In this document: in pieces, positions 9,492 through 18,403 of the stretch
How positions within the stretch are numbered: position 1 is the first letter of the stretch
Layout of the letters: each line of letters opens with the position of its first letter
Assembly (NCBI RefSeq): GCF_020616155.1
Contig: NZ_CP085530.1
Span: forward strand, 743,501-807,500
Origin: Vogesella sp. XCS3
Lineage (GTDB): Bacteria; Pseudomonadota; Gammaproteobacteria; Burkholderiales; Chromobacteriaceae
Direction: 5' to 3'
DNA length: 64,000 bases
The notes under the pieces: generated by a model
Database searches by the model: none
Told to the model about the DNA's origin: nothing
Seen by the model: the letters and a program-made list of their open reading frames with translations, nothing else
Translations under genes and position numbers: made by a program

Positions 9492-10324
9492 GCGCCACAC
9501 CAACAGTAAGCGAAGGCGCGCTGGCCAGCTGGGATGCCGCGCGCGGCTTTGGTTTTATCCGCCAGGCGGATGGTAGCCGCCTGTTTGCGCACGCCAGCGT
9601 GTTTACCGGCGGGGTATTGCCACAAGGAGGCGATACCGTGCAGTACCGCCGTGGGCCAGGTCGCGATGGCCGTCCGCAGGCTAGCTGGGCGCAGGTCAAA
9701 GCCGTACAGCTGGACAGCACGCGGTACAAAGGTGTGCTGCAGCATTGGGATGACGCGCGCGGGTTCGGTTTTGTCGATACAGAAGATGGCCAGTCACTGT
9801 TTGTGCACGTGTCGGCATTTCCTGTCTCGCCCAGGCGCCCGTTACCCGGGGACGAGGTGTACTACAAAGCGGGCCATAACACCCAGGGTAAGCCGGTGGC
9901 GGTATGGGCCAACTATGCCACTTTGCCAGGCCTGCAGGTGTTGGCCAGCCTCAAACCGGACCGCCGCCCCCGGCCATGGGCGGCCGGAGCAATGCTGCTG
10001 ATGTTGGCCGCATTGTGGCTGGCGGGCAGGGTAGCCACCTGGGTGCCGGCGGCTTATGGCTTGCTGAGCCTACTGTTGTTCCTCGCCTATGGGCGCGACA
10101 AACAGGCAGCGCAGCGCCAGCAGTGGCGCACGCCGGAAAGTACCTTGCATGCACTGGCCTTGCTGGGTGGCTGGCCCGGGGCGGCGCTGGCGCAGTACGT
10201 GTTCAACCATAAATCCACTAAACCCGCGTTTCGTCGCTACTACTGGCTGAGTGTGGCATTGAATGTGGCATGCCTTGCCTGGCTTGTAAGCCATGGCCTG
10301 CTGGCTGCGGCCAACTTCGGCTAG
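9488..10324 (+). CDS. Two cold-shock domains fused to a DUF1294 membrane domain
   Basis: A 278-residue protein with two nucleic-acid-binding cold-shock repeats, at about residues 10-65 (DAARGFGFIRQADGSRLFAH) and 82-140 (DDARGFGFVDTEDGQSLFVH). Both carry the aromatic RNP1-like pattern GFGF[IV]. A C-terminal part with about four hydrophobic helices contains AYGRDKQAA and the DUF1294 signature LALLGGWPGA. The start is ATG at 9488, overlapping the DUF2788 stop. Known proteins usually have one cold-shock domain before DUF1294; two are less common. Presumably it ties RNA or DNA binding to the inner membrane, but the family's role is not established. Confidence 0.88.
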   Translation: MSATPTVSEGALASWDAARGFGFIRQADGSRLFAHASVFTGGVLPQGGDTVQYRRGPGRDGRPQASWAQVKAVQLDSTRYKGVLQHWDDARGFGFVDTEDGQSLFVHVSAFPVSPRRPLPGDEVYYKAGHNTQGKPVAVWANYATLPGLQVLASLKPDRRPRPWAAGAMLLMLAALWLAGRVATWVPAAYGLLSLLLFLAYGRDKQAAQRQQWRTPESTLHALALLGGWPGAALAQYVFNHKSTKPAFRRYYWLSVALNVACLAWLVSHGLLAAANFG

Positions 10325-10356
10325 AATACGCGCCATAACACGAAAGGAAGGGCGAT

Positions 10357-10857
10357 ATGCCATCGTTTGACATTGTGTCCGAAGTGGACAAAATCGAAGT
10401 ACGCAACGCGGTAGACCAATCCAACAAGGAAGTGTCCACCCGCTATGACTTCAAGGGTAGCGATGCCCGTATCGAAACCGGCGACAAGACGCTGACCCTG
10501 TTTGCAGACAGCGAATTTCAGCTGGACCAGGTAAACGACATCCTGGTGGCCAAACTGGCCAAGCGTGGCGTGGATGTGCGCTGCATGGAGTACGGCAAGC
10601 TGGAAAAAGTCAGCGGCAACAAGGTGAAGAAAGTGCTGACCGTGAAGGAAGGCCTGGAAACCGACCTCGCCAAAAAAATCGTGAAGCTCATCAAGGACAG
10701 TAAGCTGAAAGTACAGGCCAGCATCCAGGGTGAGGCGGTACGTGTGTCTGGCGCCAAGCGTGACATGCTGCAAGACGTGATTGCACTGATGCGCAAGGAA
10801 ATTGCCGGCGATATGGAAAACGGCTTCCCGCTGCAGTTCAACAACTTCCGCGATTGA
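10357..10857 (+). CDS. yajQ: YajQ family nucleotide/c-di-GMP-binding protein
   Basis: A 166-residue cytosolic protein with two ferredoxin-like (RNP-type) repeats. The start [20 protein letters not shown] and the motif [14 protein letters not shown] are diagnostic. Homologues bind c-di-GMP or other nucleotides and help transcription factors act; in Xanthomonas the protein is a virulence-linked c-di-GMP effector. The ribosome site GAAAGGAAGGG is ideal. It is followed by a long stem-loop. Its nearness to c-di-GMP enzymes in this window may or may not be meaningful. Confidence 0.93.
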   Translation: MPSFDIVSEVDKIEVRNAVDQSNKEVSTRYDFKGSDARIETGDKTLTLFADSEFQLDQVNDILVAKLAKRGVDVRCMEYGKLEKVSGNKVKKVLTVKEGLETDLAKKIVKLIKDSKLKVQASIQGEAVRVSGAKRDMLQDVIALMRKEIAGDMENGFPLQFNNFRD

Positions 10858-10902
10858 TGCCGTAGGCGGCCACGTTGCGTAAACGTTGGCCGCATGACGC
10901 GA

Positions 10903-10930
10903 CAAGGCCGCTGCAAATGCAGCGGCCTTG
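10903..10930. terminator. Hairpin between yajQ and the convergent transferase gene
   Basis: A perfect 13-bp stem CAAGGCCGCTGCA/TGCAGCGGCCTTG with a two-base AA gap at its centre lies between convergent genes. Only a weak T-rich tail (TGCTTTGTGCTATTT) follows on the plus strand, so it probably acts on both strands. Confidence 0.65.
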
Positions 10931-10943
10931 TGCTTTGTGCTAT

Positions 10944-11792
10944 TTAGCGATCGAGATCGGCCGCGCTGTGGCGCTCGGCCAGCTGTTCGGCCTCGTCGCC
11001 CCAGGTGCGGTTCACGCGGCGACCACGTTGTACGGCCGGGCGCTCGGCAATTTCGCGTGCCCAGCGTTGCACATGCGGGTAGTCGTCTACTTGCAGGAAC
11101 TCGGCGGCGCCGTATAGCTGGCCCAGCACCAGCGCGCCGTACCACGGCCATACCGCGATGTCGGCAATGCTGTAGCTGCTGCCACCCAGATACGGGCTTT
11201 CTGCCAGGCGGCGGTTCAGTACGTCCAGCTGGCGCTTGGCTTCCATGCTGAAACGGTCGATGGCGTATTCGATTTTTACCGGTGCGTACTGGTAAAAGTG
11301 GCCGAAACCCCCGCCCAGGTAGGGTGCGCTACCCATCTGCCAGAACAGCCAGTTCAGCGTTTCGGTGCGGCCGGCGATATCTTGTGGCAGCAGGGCACCG
11401 AATTTTTCGGCCAGGTACAGCAGGATGGCGCCGGACTCGAACACCCGCACCGGCTGCTCGCCGCTGTAGTCCATCAGCGCGGGGATCTTGCTGTTGGGGT
11501 TGACCTCGACAAAACCGCTGCCGAACTGGTCGCCCTGCTGGATGCGGATCAGCCAGGCATCGTACTCGGCGCCACTTTTGCCCAGCGCCAGCAGCTCTTC
11601 CAGCATGATGGTGACCTTCACGCCATTGGGTGTGGCCAGCGAGTACAGCTGCAATGGATGCTCGCCGCAGGGCAGTGCCTGCTCGTGGGTGGGGCCGGCG
11701 ATTGGTCGGTTGATATTGGCAAACTGGCCGCCATTGGCCTGTTTCCATTCCCAGATGCGTGGCGGGGTGTATTGCGTGGTGGCTTCGCTCAT
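10944..11792 (-). CDS. yghU: YghU-type glutathione S-transferase / disulfide-bond oxidoreductase
   Basis: A 282-residue cytosolic glutathione transferase of the Nu class (YghU/YfcG), which reduces disulfides using two bound glutathiones and has little classical transferase activity. Visible are the long N-terminal extension before the thioredoxin fold (YTPPRIWEWKQANGG), the N-terminal domain with LYSLATPNGVKVTIMLEEL and NPNSKIPALMD, the glutathione contact FESGAILLYLAEKF, and the all-helical domain ending in RRVNRTWGD. ATG 11792 follows CGGAGCG; a start eight codons upstream is less likely. It is a single gene, convergent with yajQ. Confidence 0.92.
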   Translation of the reverse strand: MSEATTQYTPPRIWEWKQANGGQFANINRPIAGPTHEQALPCGEHPLQLYSLATPNGVKVTIMLEELLALGKSGAEYDAWLIRIQQGDQFGSGFVEVNPNSKIPALMDYSGEQPVRVFESGAILLYLAEKFGALLPQDIAGRTETLNWLFWQMGSAPYLGGGFGHFYQYAPVKIEYAIDRFSMEAKRQLDVLNRRLAESPYLGGSSYSIADIAVWPWYGALVLGQLYGAAEFLQVDDYPHVQRWAREIAERPAVQRGRRVNRTWGDEAEQLAERHSAADLDR

Positions 11793-11894
11793 AAAACGCT
11801 CCGTGTCTGGCTGCATTGGGCAGCTGCAAGGTTGGCCGCAAGAAGTGCGGGCATGCAGTGTAGATGGGGTGCGCGCGGCTGGATTAAAGCTGCC

Positions 11895-13109
11895 TTACCT
11901 GCCGGTCAGCAGAACACACTGTGCAATAGCCGCATCATCCTTGAGCAGGTGGCTGCCTGCTTGCGGGGCAGGCACCACGCAGTTGCGCCCTTGGCGTTTG
12001 GCCTGGTACATGGCTTCGTCGGCGCGGTGTAGCAGGCTGTCCGGCTTCTCGGGTGGCAGCCAGCCAGCGACACCAATGCTGGTGGTAAGTGGCAGGGCGG
12101 CCCCGGCGTATTGCAGCGGCTGGGCCTCGATGGCGAGTCGCAGCCGGTTGGCAATATGTTCGGCCTCTTGCTGGGAAGCATTGGGCAAGACGATGGCAAA
12201 TTCTTCCCCGCCCATGCGCCCCAGGATATCACCTTCACGCAAGCTGTCTTGCAGCACTCGCACTACATGGCGCAATGCATCGTCACCACGCTGGTGGCCC
12301 CAGGTGTCATTGATACGCTTGAAGTGGTCCAGGTCGATGAGTAGAACCGATACCGGGAAGACGAGCCGAGATGCATAAAGCGTGGCTTTTTCCAGGGTGG
12401 ACATAAAGGCGCGCCGGTTGTAGGCGCCGGTCAACGGGTCGCGGTCTGCCATTTGCTTTAGCGCCAGCGTTACCTGCTCGTTGGCCAGCATCACCACGCA
12501 GAAGCCCAGCAGCACCAGCGCAACGATCGCTTCGATAACAATCAAATGAGACACCACCAGCATTTGCTCGCTATTGAACAGGCCATTGCGGCCAACCTGG
12601 AACAGCCAGGGCCGCAGTAGTAAAAACACACCGTGGCCACCGCTGCAAAGAGCGTACAGATAGCGGGCGGGATAGAGGCCAGGGCCACCGCGCGCCATGG
12701 TGCGGGCGCTCAGCAGAAACAGTACGCCCAGCACGGTGCTGAGGATCAGAAAGCGCAGACCCTGGTTTGGCTGTATCAGGGTGAAGTACAAGCCGGTAGC
12801 CAATAGCATGCCCATGGCGCTCAGGCCTGCTGAGTGGGGTAAACGGGGCAGATTCAGGTAGCGGCGGCAGGCAAGCAGATTAATCCAGGCCAGCAAGAAA
12901 GTGGATAGCTGGGTAAAAACCACCGATAACCATTCCGGCGCGTAGTCATGCCATAGCAGATTCAGACAGATAGGCAGGCCACAGGCATAAGCCAGCGTCC
13001 ATGCTTTCAGCCCGGCAATACGCGGGTTCATCCGCCAGGCTGCCATCAGCATCATGGTCATGATGAACATCAGGATGGCGGCAATGGCAACTAGAGTGGG
13101 GCTATCCAA
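11895..13109 (-). CDS. Membrane diguanylate cyclase (GGDEF domain)
   Basis: Synthesises c-di-GMP from two GTP at the inner membrane. Residues 1-210 form about six or seven hydrophobic helices with no recognised sensor name. The GGDEF domain (about 225-390) begins RDPLTGAYNRRAF and holds the active-site motif GGEEF. The inhibitory I-site RxxD is intact (REGD, five residues upstream of GGEEF), so product feedback is expected. It is divergent from the EAL gene at 13486 across a 376-bp AT-rich region, pairing a producer with a probable degrader of c-di-GMP. Confidence 0.93.
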   Translation of the reverse strand: MDSPTLVAIAAILMFIMTMMLMAAWRMNPRIAGLKAWTLAYACGLPICLNLLWHDYAPEWLSVVFTQLSTFLLAWINLLACRRYLNLPRLPHSAGLSAMGMLLATGLYFTLIQPNQGLRFLILSTVLGVLFLLSARTMARGGPGLYPARYLYALCSGGHGVFLLLRPWLFQVGRNGLFNSEQMLVVSHLIVIEAIVALVLLGFCVVMLANEQVTLALKQMADRDPLTGAYNRRAFMSTLEKATLYASRLVFPVSVLLIDLDHFKRINDTWGHQRGDDALRHVVRVLQDSLREGDILGRMGGEEFAIVLPNASQQEAEHIANRLRLAIEAQPLQYAGAALPLTTSIGVAGWLPPEKPDSLLHRADEAMYQAKRQGRNCVVPAPQAGSHLLKDDAAIAQCVLLTGR

Positions 13110-13485
13110 AAAAATAATATCCAGGCTAAGGGGTAGGGCAGAAATGCCTGACTCGGCTTAGCGCATTATATGCGGGGTCGGTAGCGCTGTGGCAATCTAT
13201 AGAAATGGAAAATGGCCATATATACCAATGGCTTGAAGAAGGGGTGATAACTGCTTGGGCGCTGGCAGGCTTGGTCTGCTATCACTTAAACAATGCCGGC
13301 AGCTATCCGCATAGGAAAAGAAGGTGAAAACCCTTATTTGGGCTATGGGTGTTAATCCGCTATGATGGCGAATCTGTTATCAATAAAAGCTGTATTTTAA
13401 ATATATAATGAAGTTGTCAGGCCGGCCGGTACTGTTGGCCCCATAGATAGCTGCGCTACTTCACTTGTCTTTTTGATAGATACAT
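13110..13485. promoter_or_regulatory. Divergent control region between GGDEF and EAL genes
   Basis: This 376-base stretch has no gene. It includes a TATAAT hexamer at 13404-13409 oriented toward the EAL gene and a palindrome-like GCATTATATGC near 13163. No strong -35 or known operator could be assigned. Confidence 0.4.
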
Positions 13486-15000
13486 ATGAAGACCTTTTCC
13501 CTGCGGCACTGGCTGCAACGCTACACCCCCTTGCTGGCTGCCTTGCTGGTATTGCTCTCTGGCAGCCTGCTGGTGTTGTTGATGGCCCGGAATGTATTGC
13601 TGGAAGAAGGGCAAGCGTCGGCCAGGCTGGTACACGACAGGCTCAAAAGCACGCTGGATAGTTTTGCTTTGCAGTCCACGCCCAGCCTGCAGCGTGTGGC
13701 TTTGAATTGCCCGGCCTTTATTTACAATGCCCGCCTGCTGGCCTTGCACAACCCGTATATCCGCTCAATCAGCCTGGGCGATGCGGATGGCCGTACCATA
13801 CGCTGCAGTACGATAACGGGTAGTAAACCTCAACCATTGCCACCCCGCCATACCTCGCTACGTTTCGTTTATTTGCCGAATAGTCCGCTGGTGCCCAATA
13901 CCTCGGTGCTGGTATTGCAGCTGCCGCTGGCGGGTAAGCAGCTGTATTTTGGTATCAACCGCCTTTTACTCAACGCCATTTTCCCGACACGCTCCGAGTA
14001 CCTGGAAACCTATGTCACCTTGGGGCGCTACAAACTCAATGCAGTGGCCGTACTGGATGACAAACCGCGCATCCACCATACCGTGGCGGCCAACCCATAT
14101 TTTTCGGTGGGTTTTGCCTATACCTGGTCGGGCTTTATGCACTATGTGGCTTACCACTATCTGGCGTACTGGCTGCTGGTGGTGGTGCTGGCGGCGTTGG
14201 TATACCAGCTGTTAGTCAGGCTGCTGGCTAGCGAGGCCAGGCTGTGCGGCAAGATAAGCCAAGGCCTGGCGCGTGGCCAGTTTCATGCCTTTATCCAGCC
14301 GGTGTTCACGCGCGAGGGTGTGTTGTCCGGTGGCGAAGTACTGATACGCTGGATTCACCCGAAAGACGGTTTTATCCCGCCAGATGTATTCATCAAGGCG
14401 GCAGAGCATAGCGGGCAGATCAACAAGCTTTTCAGTGTGCTGGTGCAGCAGCTGCTTGCCACGCTGGGCCGCCCCGGCATTCGGTTGCCGGTAGGTTTCC
14501 ACTTGGGGCTAAATATCAGTGCGCCGCAGCTGGCACAGCCCGCCTTGTTGACGGACTGTCGGGCGCTGATGAGCATGCTGGCGCCGCAACAAGGGGTGCT
14601 GGTACTGGAGTTGACCGAGCGGGTGGAAATTCCGAATAACGCCGCGTGCTACGGGGTGCTGAACCAGTTAAAGAGCGAAGGCGCCCGCATTGCCGTTGAT
14701 GATTTCGGCACAGGCCACTCGTCGCTGATCTACCTGACACGCATGCAGGTAGACTGCCTCAAGATAGACAAGAGTTTTGTCGACCTCATTTCCGAAGGCA
14801 GCCGTACCGATATTGTCGACAATGTCATCGACCTGGCGCGCCGGCTGGGCATGGAGACGGTGGCCGAGGGGGTGGAAACGGCCTATCAGCAAGCCTATTT
14901 GGAGCAGATGGGGGTGGACATGTTGCAAGGCTACTATTTTGCCCGCCCCATGCCGCTAGCCGATTTTGTCCGCCAGTACCTGCCGCAGCAGCCGGCCTAG
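13486..15000 (+). CDS. Cyclic-di-GMP phosphodiesterase, CSS-type sensor plus EAL domain
   Basis: A 504-residue inner-membrane protein expected to linearise c-di-GMP. A transmembrane helix at about 14-36 and a second at about 222-244 enclose a periplasmic region with two cysteines (LNCPAF and RCSTITG). This layout matches the CSS-motif family, in which periplasmic thiol redox state controls activity. The EAL domain (about 255-500) has EVL in place of EAL, an accepted variant, plus LGLNIS, ELTE, VDDFGTG, LKIDKSFV and VAEGVET, so all metal and catalytic residues appear present. The CSS triplet itself reads CST here. It is divergent from the cyclase gene. Confidence 0.92.
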   Translation: MKTFSLRHWLQRYTPLLAALLVLLSGSLLVLLMARNVLLEEGQASARLVHDRLKSTLDSFALQSTPSLQRVALNCPAFIYNARLLALHNPYIRSISLGDADGRTIRCSTITGSKPQPLPPRHTSLRFVYLPNSPLVPNTSVLVLQLPLAGKQLYFGINRLLLNAIFPTRSEYLETYVTLGRYKLNAVAVLDDKPRIHHTVAANPYFSVGFAYTWSGFMHYVAYHYLAYWLLVVVLAALVYQLLVRLLASEARLCGKISQGLARGQFHAFIQPVFTREGVLSGGEVLIRWIHPKDGFIPPDVFIKAAEHSGQINKLFSVLVQQLLATLGRPGIRLPVGFHLGLNISAPQLAQPALLTDCRALMSMLAPQQGVLVLELTERVEIPNNAACYGVLNQLKSEGARIAVDDFGTGHSSLIYLTRMQVDCLKIDKSFVDLISEGSRTDIVDNVIDLARRLGMETVAEGVETAYQQAYLEQMGVDMLQGYYFARPMPLADFVRQYLPQQPA

Positions 15001-15003
15001 GCG

Positions 15004-15705
15004 CTAGTTGCCCAGATCAAACACCAGCACTTCGGCCTGTTGCCCCTGGCTGAAGTGCAATTGGCTTTCCTCCGCGACTTTCAGCGCATCTCCGCCTGCC
15101 AGCTGTTCACCATTTACCTGTAGCGACCCGCTGATCAGGTGCACATAAGCCTTGCGCTGCGGGTCTAGCGCCAGCGTGGCCTGCTCCTGCCCGTCAAACA
15201 GGCCGGCGTACAGCCTGGCATCGGCGTGTACCTGTACGGTGTGCTCGCCACCTTCCGGGCTAGCGATCAGGCATAGTTGGCCGCGTTTGCTGGCAGGCGG
15301 CACGGCCTTCTGCTCGTAGCCGGGGGCCATGCCGCTGGTGTGCGGGTAGAGCCATATCTGCAGAAAGTGCGTGGTAGCGCTGCGCTCGTGGTTGAACTCG
15401 CTATGCAGTACGCCGGTGCCGGCACTCATGCGCTGCACTTCGCCCGGGAGGATAGTGCTGCGGTTACCCAGGCTGTCTTCGTGCGCCAGGGCACCGGCCA
15501 GCACATAACTGATGATTTCCATGTCACGGTGCGGGTGGCGGCCAAAACCTTCACCGGCGGCCACTCGGTCGTCATTGATAACGCGCAGGTTTCCCCAGCC
15601 CATGTGCGCGGGGTCGTGATAGCCGGCAAAAGAGAAACTGTGGTAGCTCTCCAGCCAGCCGTGGTGGGCATGGCCGCGCTCTGCGGCAGGGCGTTTGATC
15701 AGCAT
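15004..15705 (-). CDS. Pirin family protein (YhhW-like)
   Basis: A 233-residue bicupin of the pirin family; E. coli YhhW is a quercetin 2,3-dioxygenase in vitro. The N-terminal cupin shows the metal ligands in GRHPHRDMEIISYVLAG (two His), then GVLHSEFNHE (His and Glu). The start ATG at 15705 follows an excellent AAGGAGGC site, so the 31-residue upstream extension is rejected. It converges with the EAL gene, with only three bases between the stops. The physiological substrate is unknown. Confidence 0.92.
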   Translation of the reverse strand: MLIKRPAAERGHAHHGWLESYHSFSFAGYHDPAHMGWGNLRVINDDRVAAGEGFGRHPHRDMEIISYVLAGALAHEDSLGNRSTILPGEVQRMSAGTGVLHSEFNHERSATTHFLQIWLYPHTSGMAPGYEQKAVPPASKRGQLCLIASPEGGEHTVQVHADARLYAGLFDGQEQATLALDPQRKAYVHLISGSLQVNGEQLAGGDALKVAEESQLHFSQGQQAEVLVFDLGN

Positions 15706-15809
15706 GATGCCTCCTTGGTTAGTGGCAATATTGTGACGCATTGCGCGTGCGGCCACCGCGAAGAAAGCTGACGGGCAGAGTCGGTTTTTTTGAAGCACCG
15801 CCCGCTGTC

Positions 15810-16865
15810 TCAGGCCGGCCCGGCGGTACCAGCACGGCGCAGCAGCCGGCTGTGGTCGATGATATCCGCAGCCCTGGCGCGTAGTTGGCCGCAGCCACCG
15901 TCTACATCCTGCCCGGCAGAGTCGCGTACCTTGGTGAGTACGCCATGGCTATGCAGATAAAGGCGCATGGCGTCGATGGCTTCCGCCGGCGGGCGCTGGT
16001 AATGGTCGCCGTCTACGCTGTTGTACGGAATCAGGTTCAGCAGGCCAAAGCGGCCTTTGAGCAAGCGGATGATGCCGTCCATTTCTTGCTGGCTATCGTT
16101 TACGCCGGCCAGCAGCGTCCACTGGTACTGGATGGGGTAGCCCACCTGGCGCGCATAGGCGTCGCCCAGCGCGACCAGCTCGGCCGGCTCGTAGCGTGGC
16201 GCGCGCGGCAGCAGGCGCGCCCGTACCGCAGCATCGCTACTGTGCAGCGACAACGCTAGCGCCGGTTTGACCTGCATCTGTGGCAGCCGCTCGAATACCC
16301 GCGGGTCGCCTACGGTAGATAGCACCAGGTTCTTGTGGCCGATATTGCCGTCGCTACCCAGCCAGTGAATCGCCTCCAGCACATTGTCCAGATTGTGGGC
16401 CGGCTCTCCCATGCCCATGAATACCACCTTCTTTACCGGGCGCAGCCGCCGCGCCAGCACGACTTGCGCCACGATTTCGGCGCTGCCCAGCTGGCGCAGC
16501 AAGCCGCTCTTCCCCGTCATGCAAAACGTGCAACCCACGGCACAGCCCACCTGGCTGGATACGCACAGCCCGTCACGGGGCAATAGCACGCTTTCCACAC
16601 GCTGCTCGTCTGCCAGCGCCACCAGCAAACGCAGCGATCCATCGGCTCCTGGGTGTTGTGACGCGATACGTGCCAGCGCTTCCACTTGCGCGGTAATGGC
16701 TGGCAGCCCCTCACGCACCGGCAGCGGGAAGTAATGCTCGCTTTTCTGGTGACGCGTGCCGCTATCCAGTGGCAAGCCTTTTAGCCAGGCACGGTTGATA
16801 CGGCCTATGTGACAGGGGCGGGCGCCAATGGCGGCCAACATCTGGTGCAAATCCTGGATACGCAT
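15810..16865 (-). CDS. RlmN/Cfr-family radical-SAM RNA methyltransferase (paralogue)
   Basis: A 351-residue radical-SAM enzyme. It has the cluster motif CAVGCTFC preceded by LCVSSQVGC, the SAM-contact FMGMGEPAHNLD, LSTVGDP, LALSLHSS, and a C-terminal DVDGGCGQL carrying the second cysteine needed for methyl transfer. RlmN methylates C2 of A2503 in 23S rRNA and A37 of some tRNAs. This protein lacks the longer RlmN N-terminal region and differs around the core, so it looks like a second, less studied branch. The start MRIQDLHQML is chosen over a 50-residue extension on family grounds; no strong ribosome site is seen. The true RNA target is unknown. Confidence 0.82.
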   Translation of the reverse strand: MRIQDLHQMLAAIGARPCHIGRINRAWLKGLPLDSGTRHQKSEHYFPLPVREGLPAITAQVEALARIASQHPGADGSLRLLVALADEQRVESVLLPRDGLCVSSQVGCAVGCTFCMTGKSGLLRQLGSAEIVAQVVLARRLRPVKKVVFMGMGEPAHNLDNVLEAIHWLGSDGNIGHKNLVLSTVGDPRVFERLPQMQVKPALALSLHSSDAAVRARLLPRAPRYEPAELVALGDAYARQVGYPIQYQWTLLAGVNDSQQEMDGIIRLLKGRFGLLNLIPYNSVDGDHYQRPPAEAIDAMRLYLHSHGVLTKVRDSAGQDVDGGCGQLRARAADIIDHSRLLRRAGTAGPA

Positions 16866-17026
16866 GGGTGTTTCGGCATGACAGCGGCCAGATGGCTCGC
16901 CGGAGTAATAAAGGCGCACAGGGTACCGCAAGGCAGAGAAGGTGAGCCAGCCGTGCGGTGCTAGCTGTGCAGCCTGGGGTGGTGTCGCCTTATGCCTATG
17001 CCGGTTATTGCACATTGCAATGTCAT

Positions 17027-17040
17027 TTGATCTGGATCAA
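17027..17040. promoter_or_regulatory. Perfect FNR/ANR binding site upstream of the HD-GYP gene
   Basis: TTGAT-CTGG-ATCAA matches the FNR/ANR consensus exactly in both half-sites. A -10-like TAGAAT at 17062-17067 places the predicted transcription start about 41 bases from the centre of the palindrome, the spacing of class II activation. The HD-GYP start codon is 119 bp downstream. Confidence 0.75.
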
Positions 17041-17158
17041 GTCTGCGCAATTTTCGCTTATTAGAATGTAAAACATTATAAAAAACAGCGTCTTTATTAA
17101 ACCGTTTGCTTTCAAGTGCATCAATAGTAAACAACATAGAACTTCACTTTAAATAAAG

Positions 17159-18391
17159 ATGAAAAAACACCGCATAAAGAAAATACAGCTCTCCCAGCTA
17201 CGTACCGGCATGTATATCCATGATCTGAACTGCGGCTGGACGGATCATCCGTTCCTGTCGTCCCGGTTTCTGGTAGCGAATCAGGCCCAGATCGACCAGC
17301 TGCAGGCGCATGGCATCGTGGAGCTCTATATCGACACGCAAAAGGGCCTGTCGGTTATTGATGCGCCTAGCCAGGCCGAGGTGGCGCGCGAGCTGGACGA
17401 AGAGATTGAAGTGATCTTGCAAGGCAGCTTGCCGGTACAGCCGCGTACCGACCTGCACAGTGAGCTGCCGTGGGCTGCGCGCCTGCTGGACCAGGCCAAC
17501 AAGATCGTGAGCCAGATGCTGCAGGATGCGCGTCTGGGCAAGCCTTTGCAGCTGGCTCCTTTGCAAGAGCTGATGCCGCAGCTGGCCGGGTCGGTACTGC
17601 GCAATGCCACCGCCCTGAGCGTGCTTGGCAAGATCAAGCACCGCGACGACTACACCTTTTGCCACTCGGTATCGTCCGGCGTGTTGCTGATGGCGTTCGA
17701 GTACATCCGCAAAGGCAGTTATGGCGGGCTGGAAGAATATGGCCTGGGCGGCATGATTCACGATATTGGCAAGATGCAGATCCCGCCTGAAATCCTGAAC
17801 AAGCCCGGCAAGCTTACCGCGGCCGAGTTCGAAGTGATGAAACGGCACGTGAACTACAGCGGCGACATGCTGGCTACCTGCCCGGACCTGCCGGTAGTGG
17901 CGGTAGACATTGCCATGCAGCACCACGAGCGCTTTGATGGTACGGGCTACCCTTATGGCCTGGCCGGCACGGCTATCAGCGAAGCCGGCCGGGCGTCTGC
18001 CATTGTGGATGTCTACGATGCCCTGACATCCGAGCGCTGCTACCACAAAGGCATGCCTGCTCCCGCGGCGCTGCGCAAGATTTATGAATGGAGCCGCCAC
18101 CACTTCGACCCCGATTTGGTGCGCTCGTTTATCAAATGTATCGGCATTTACCCGGTAGGTACGCTGGTGTCGCTGGAAAGCGGCAAGCTGGGCGTGGTGA
18201 TAGACCAGAACGAAAGCGATCTGACGCGGCCGGTGGTGCGGGCATTTTTCAGCAGCAGGCGCCAGTGTTACATCCCGCCGGAAGTCATCGACCTGTCCCG
18301 CTCGCTGGGCTTTGGCGGCGGCGACCGCATTCTGCGTAACGAAGATGCCAGCCAATGGGGCATGGACCCCATGCGCTTTCTGCAGATCTGA
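17159..18391 (+). CDS. HD-GYP domain c-di-GMP phosphodiesterase with DUF3391
   Basis: A 410-residue cytosolic protein. The N-terminal DUF3391 part (residues 1-115) begins KKIQLSQLRTGMYIHDLN. The HD-GYP domain (about 150-345) has the HD dyad in HDIGKMQIPPEILNKPGKL, further metal His residues including HHERFDGTGYP, and the full GYP triad, so hydrolysis of c-di-GMP to GMP is expected. A perfect FNR box and a fitting -10 lie upstream, predicting induction when oxygen is low. The next gene, an Aer-like receptor, begins 12 bp downstream; the two probably share a transcript linking oxygen sensing, c-di-GMP and taxis. Confidence 0.94.
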   Translation: MKKHRIKKIQLSQLRTGMYIHDLNCGWTDHPFLSSRFLVANQAQIDQLQAHGIVELYIDTQKGLSVIDAPSQAEVARELDEEIEVILQGSLPVQPRTDLHSELPWAARLLDQANKIVSQMLQDARLGKPLQLAPLQELMPQLAGSVLRNATALSVLGKIKHRDDYTFCHSVSSGVLLMAFEYIRKGSYGGLEEYGLGGMIHDIGKMQIPPEILNKPGKLTAAEFEVMKRHVNYSGDMLATCPDLPVVAVDIAMQHHERFDGTGYPYGLAGTAISEAGRASAIVDVYDALTSERCYHKGMPAPAALRKIYEWSRHHFDPDLVRSFIKCIGIYPVGTLVSLESGKLGVVIDQNESDLTRPVVRAFFSSRRQCYIPPEVIDLSRSLGFGGGDRILRNEDASQWGMDPMRFLQI

Positions 18392-18403
18392 GGGGAGCTT
18401 GTC

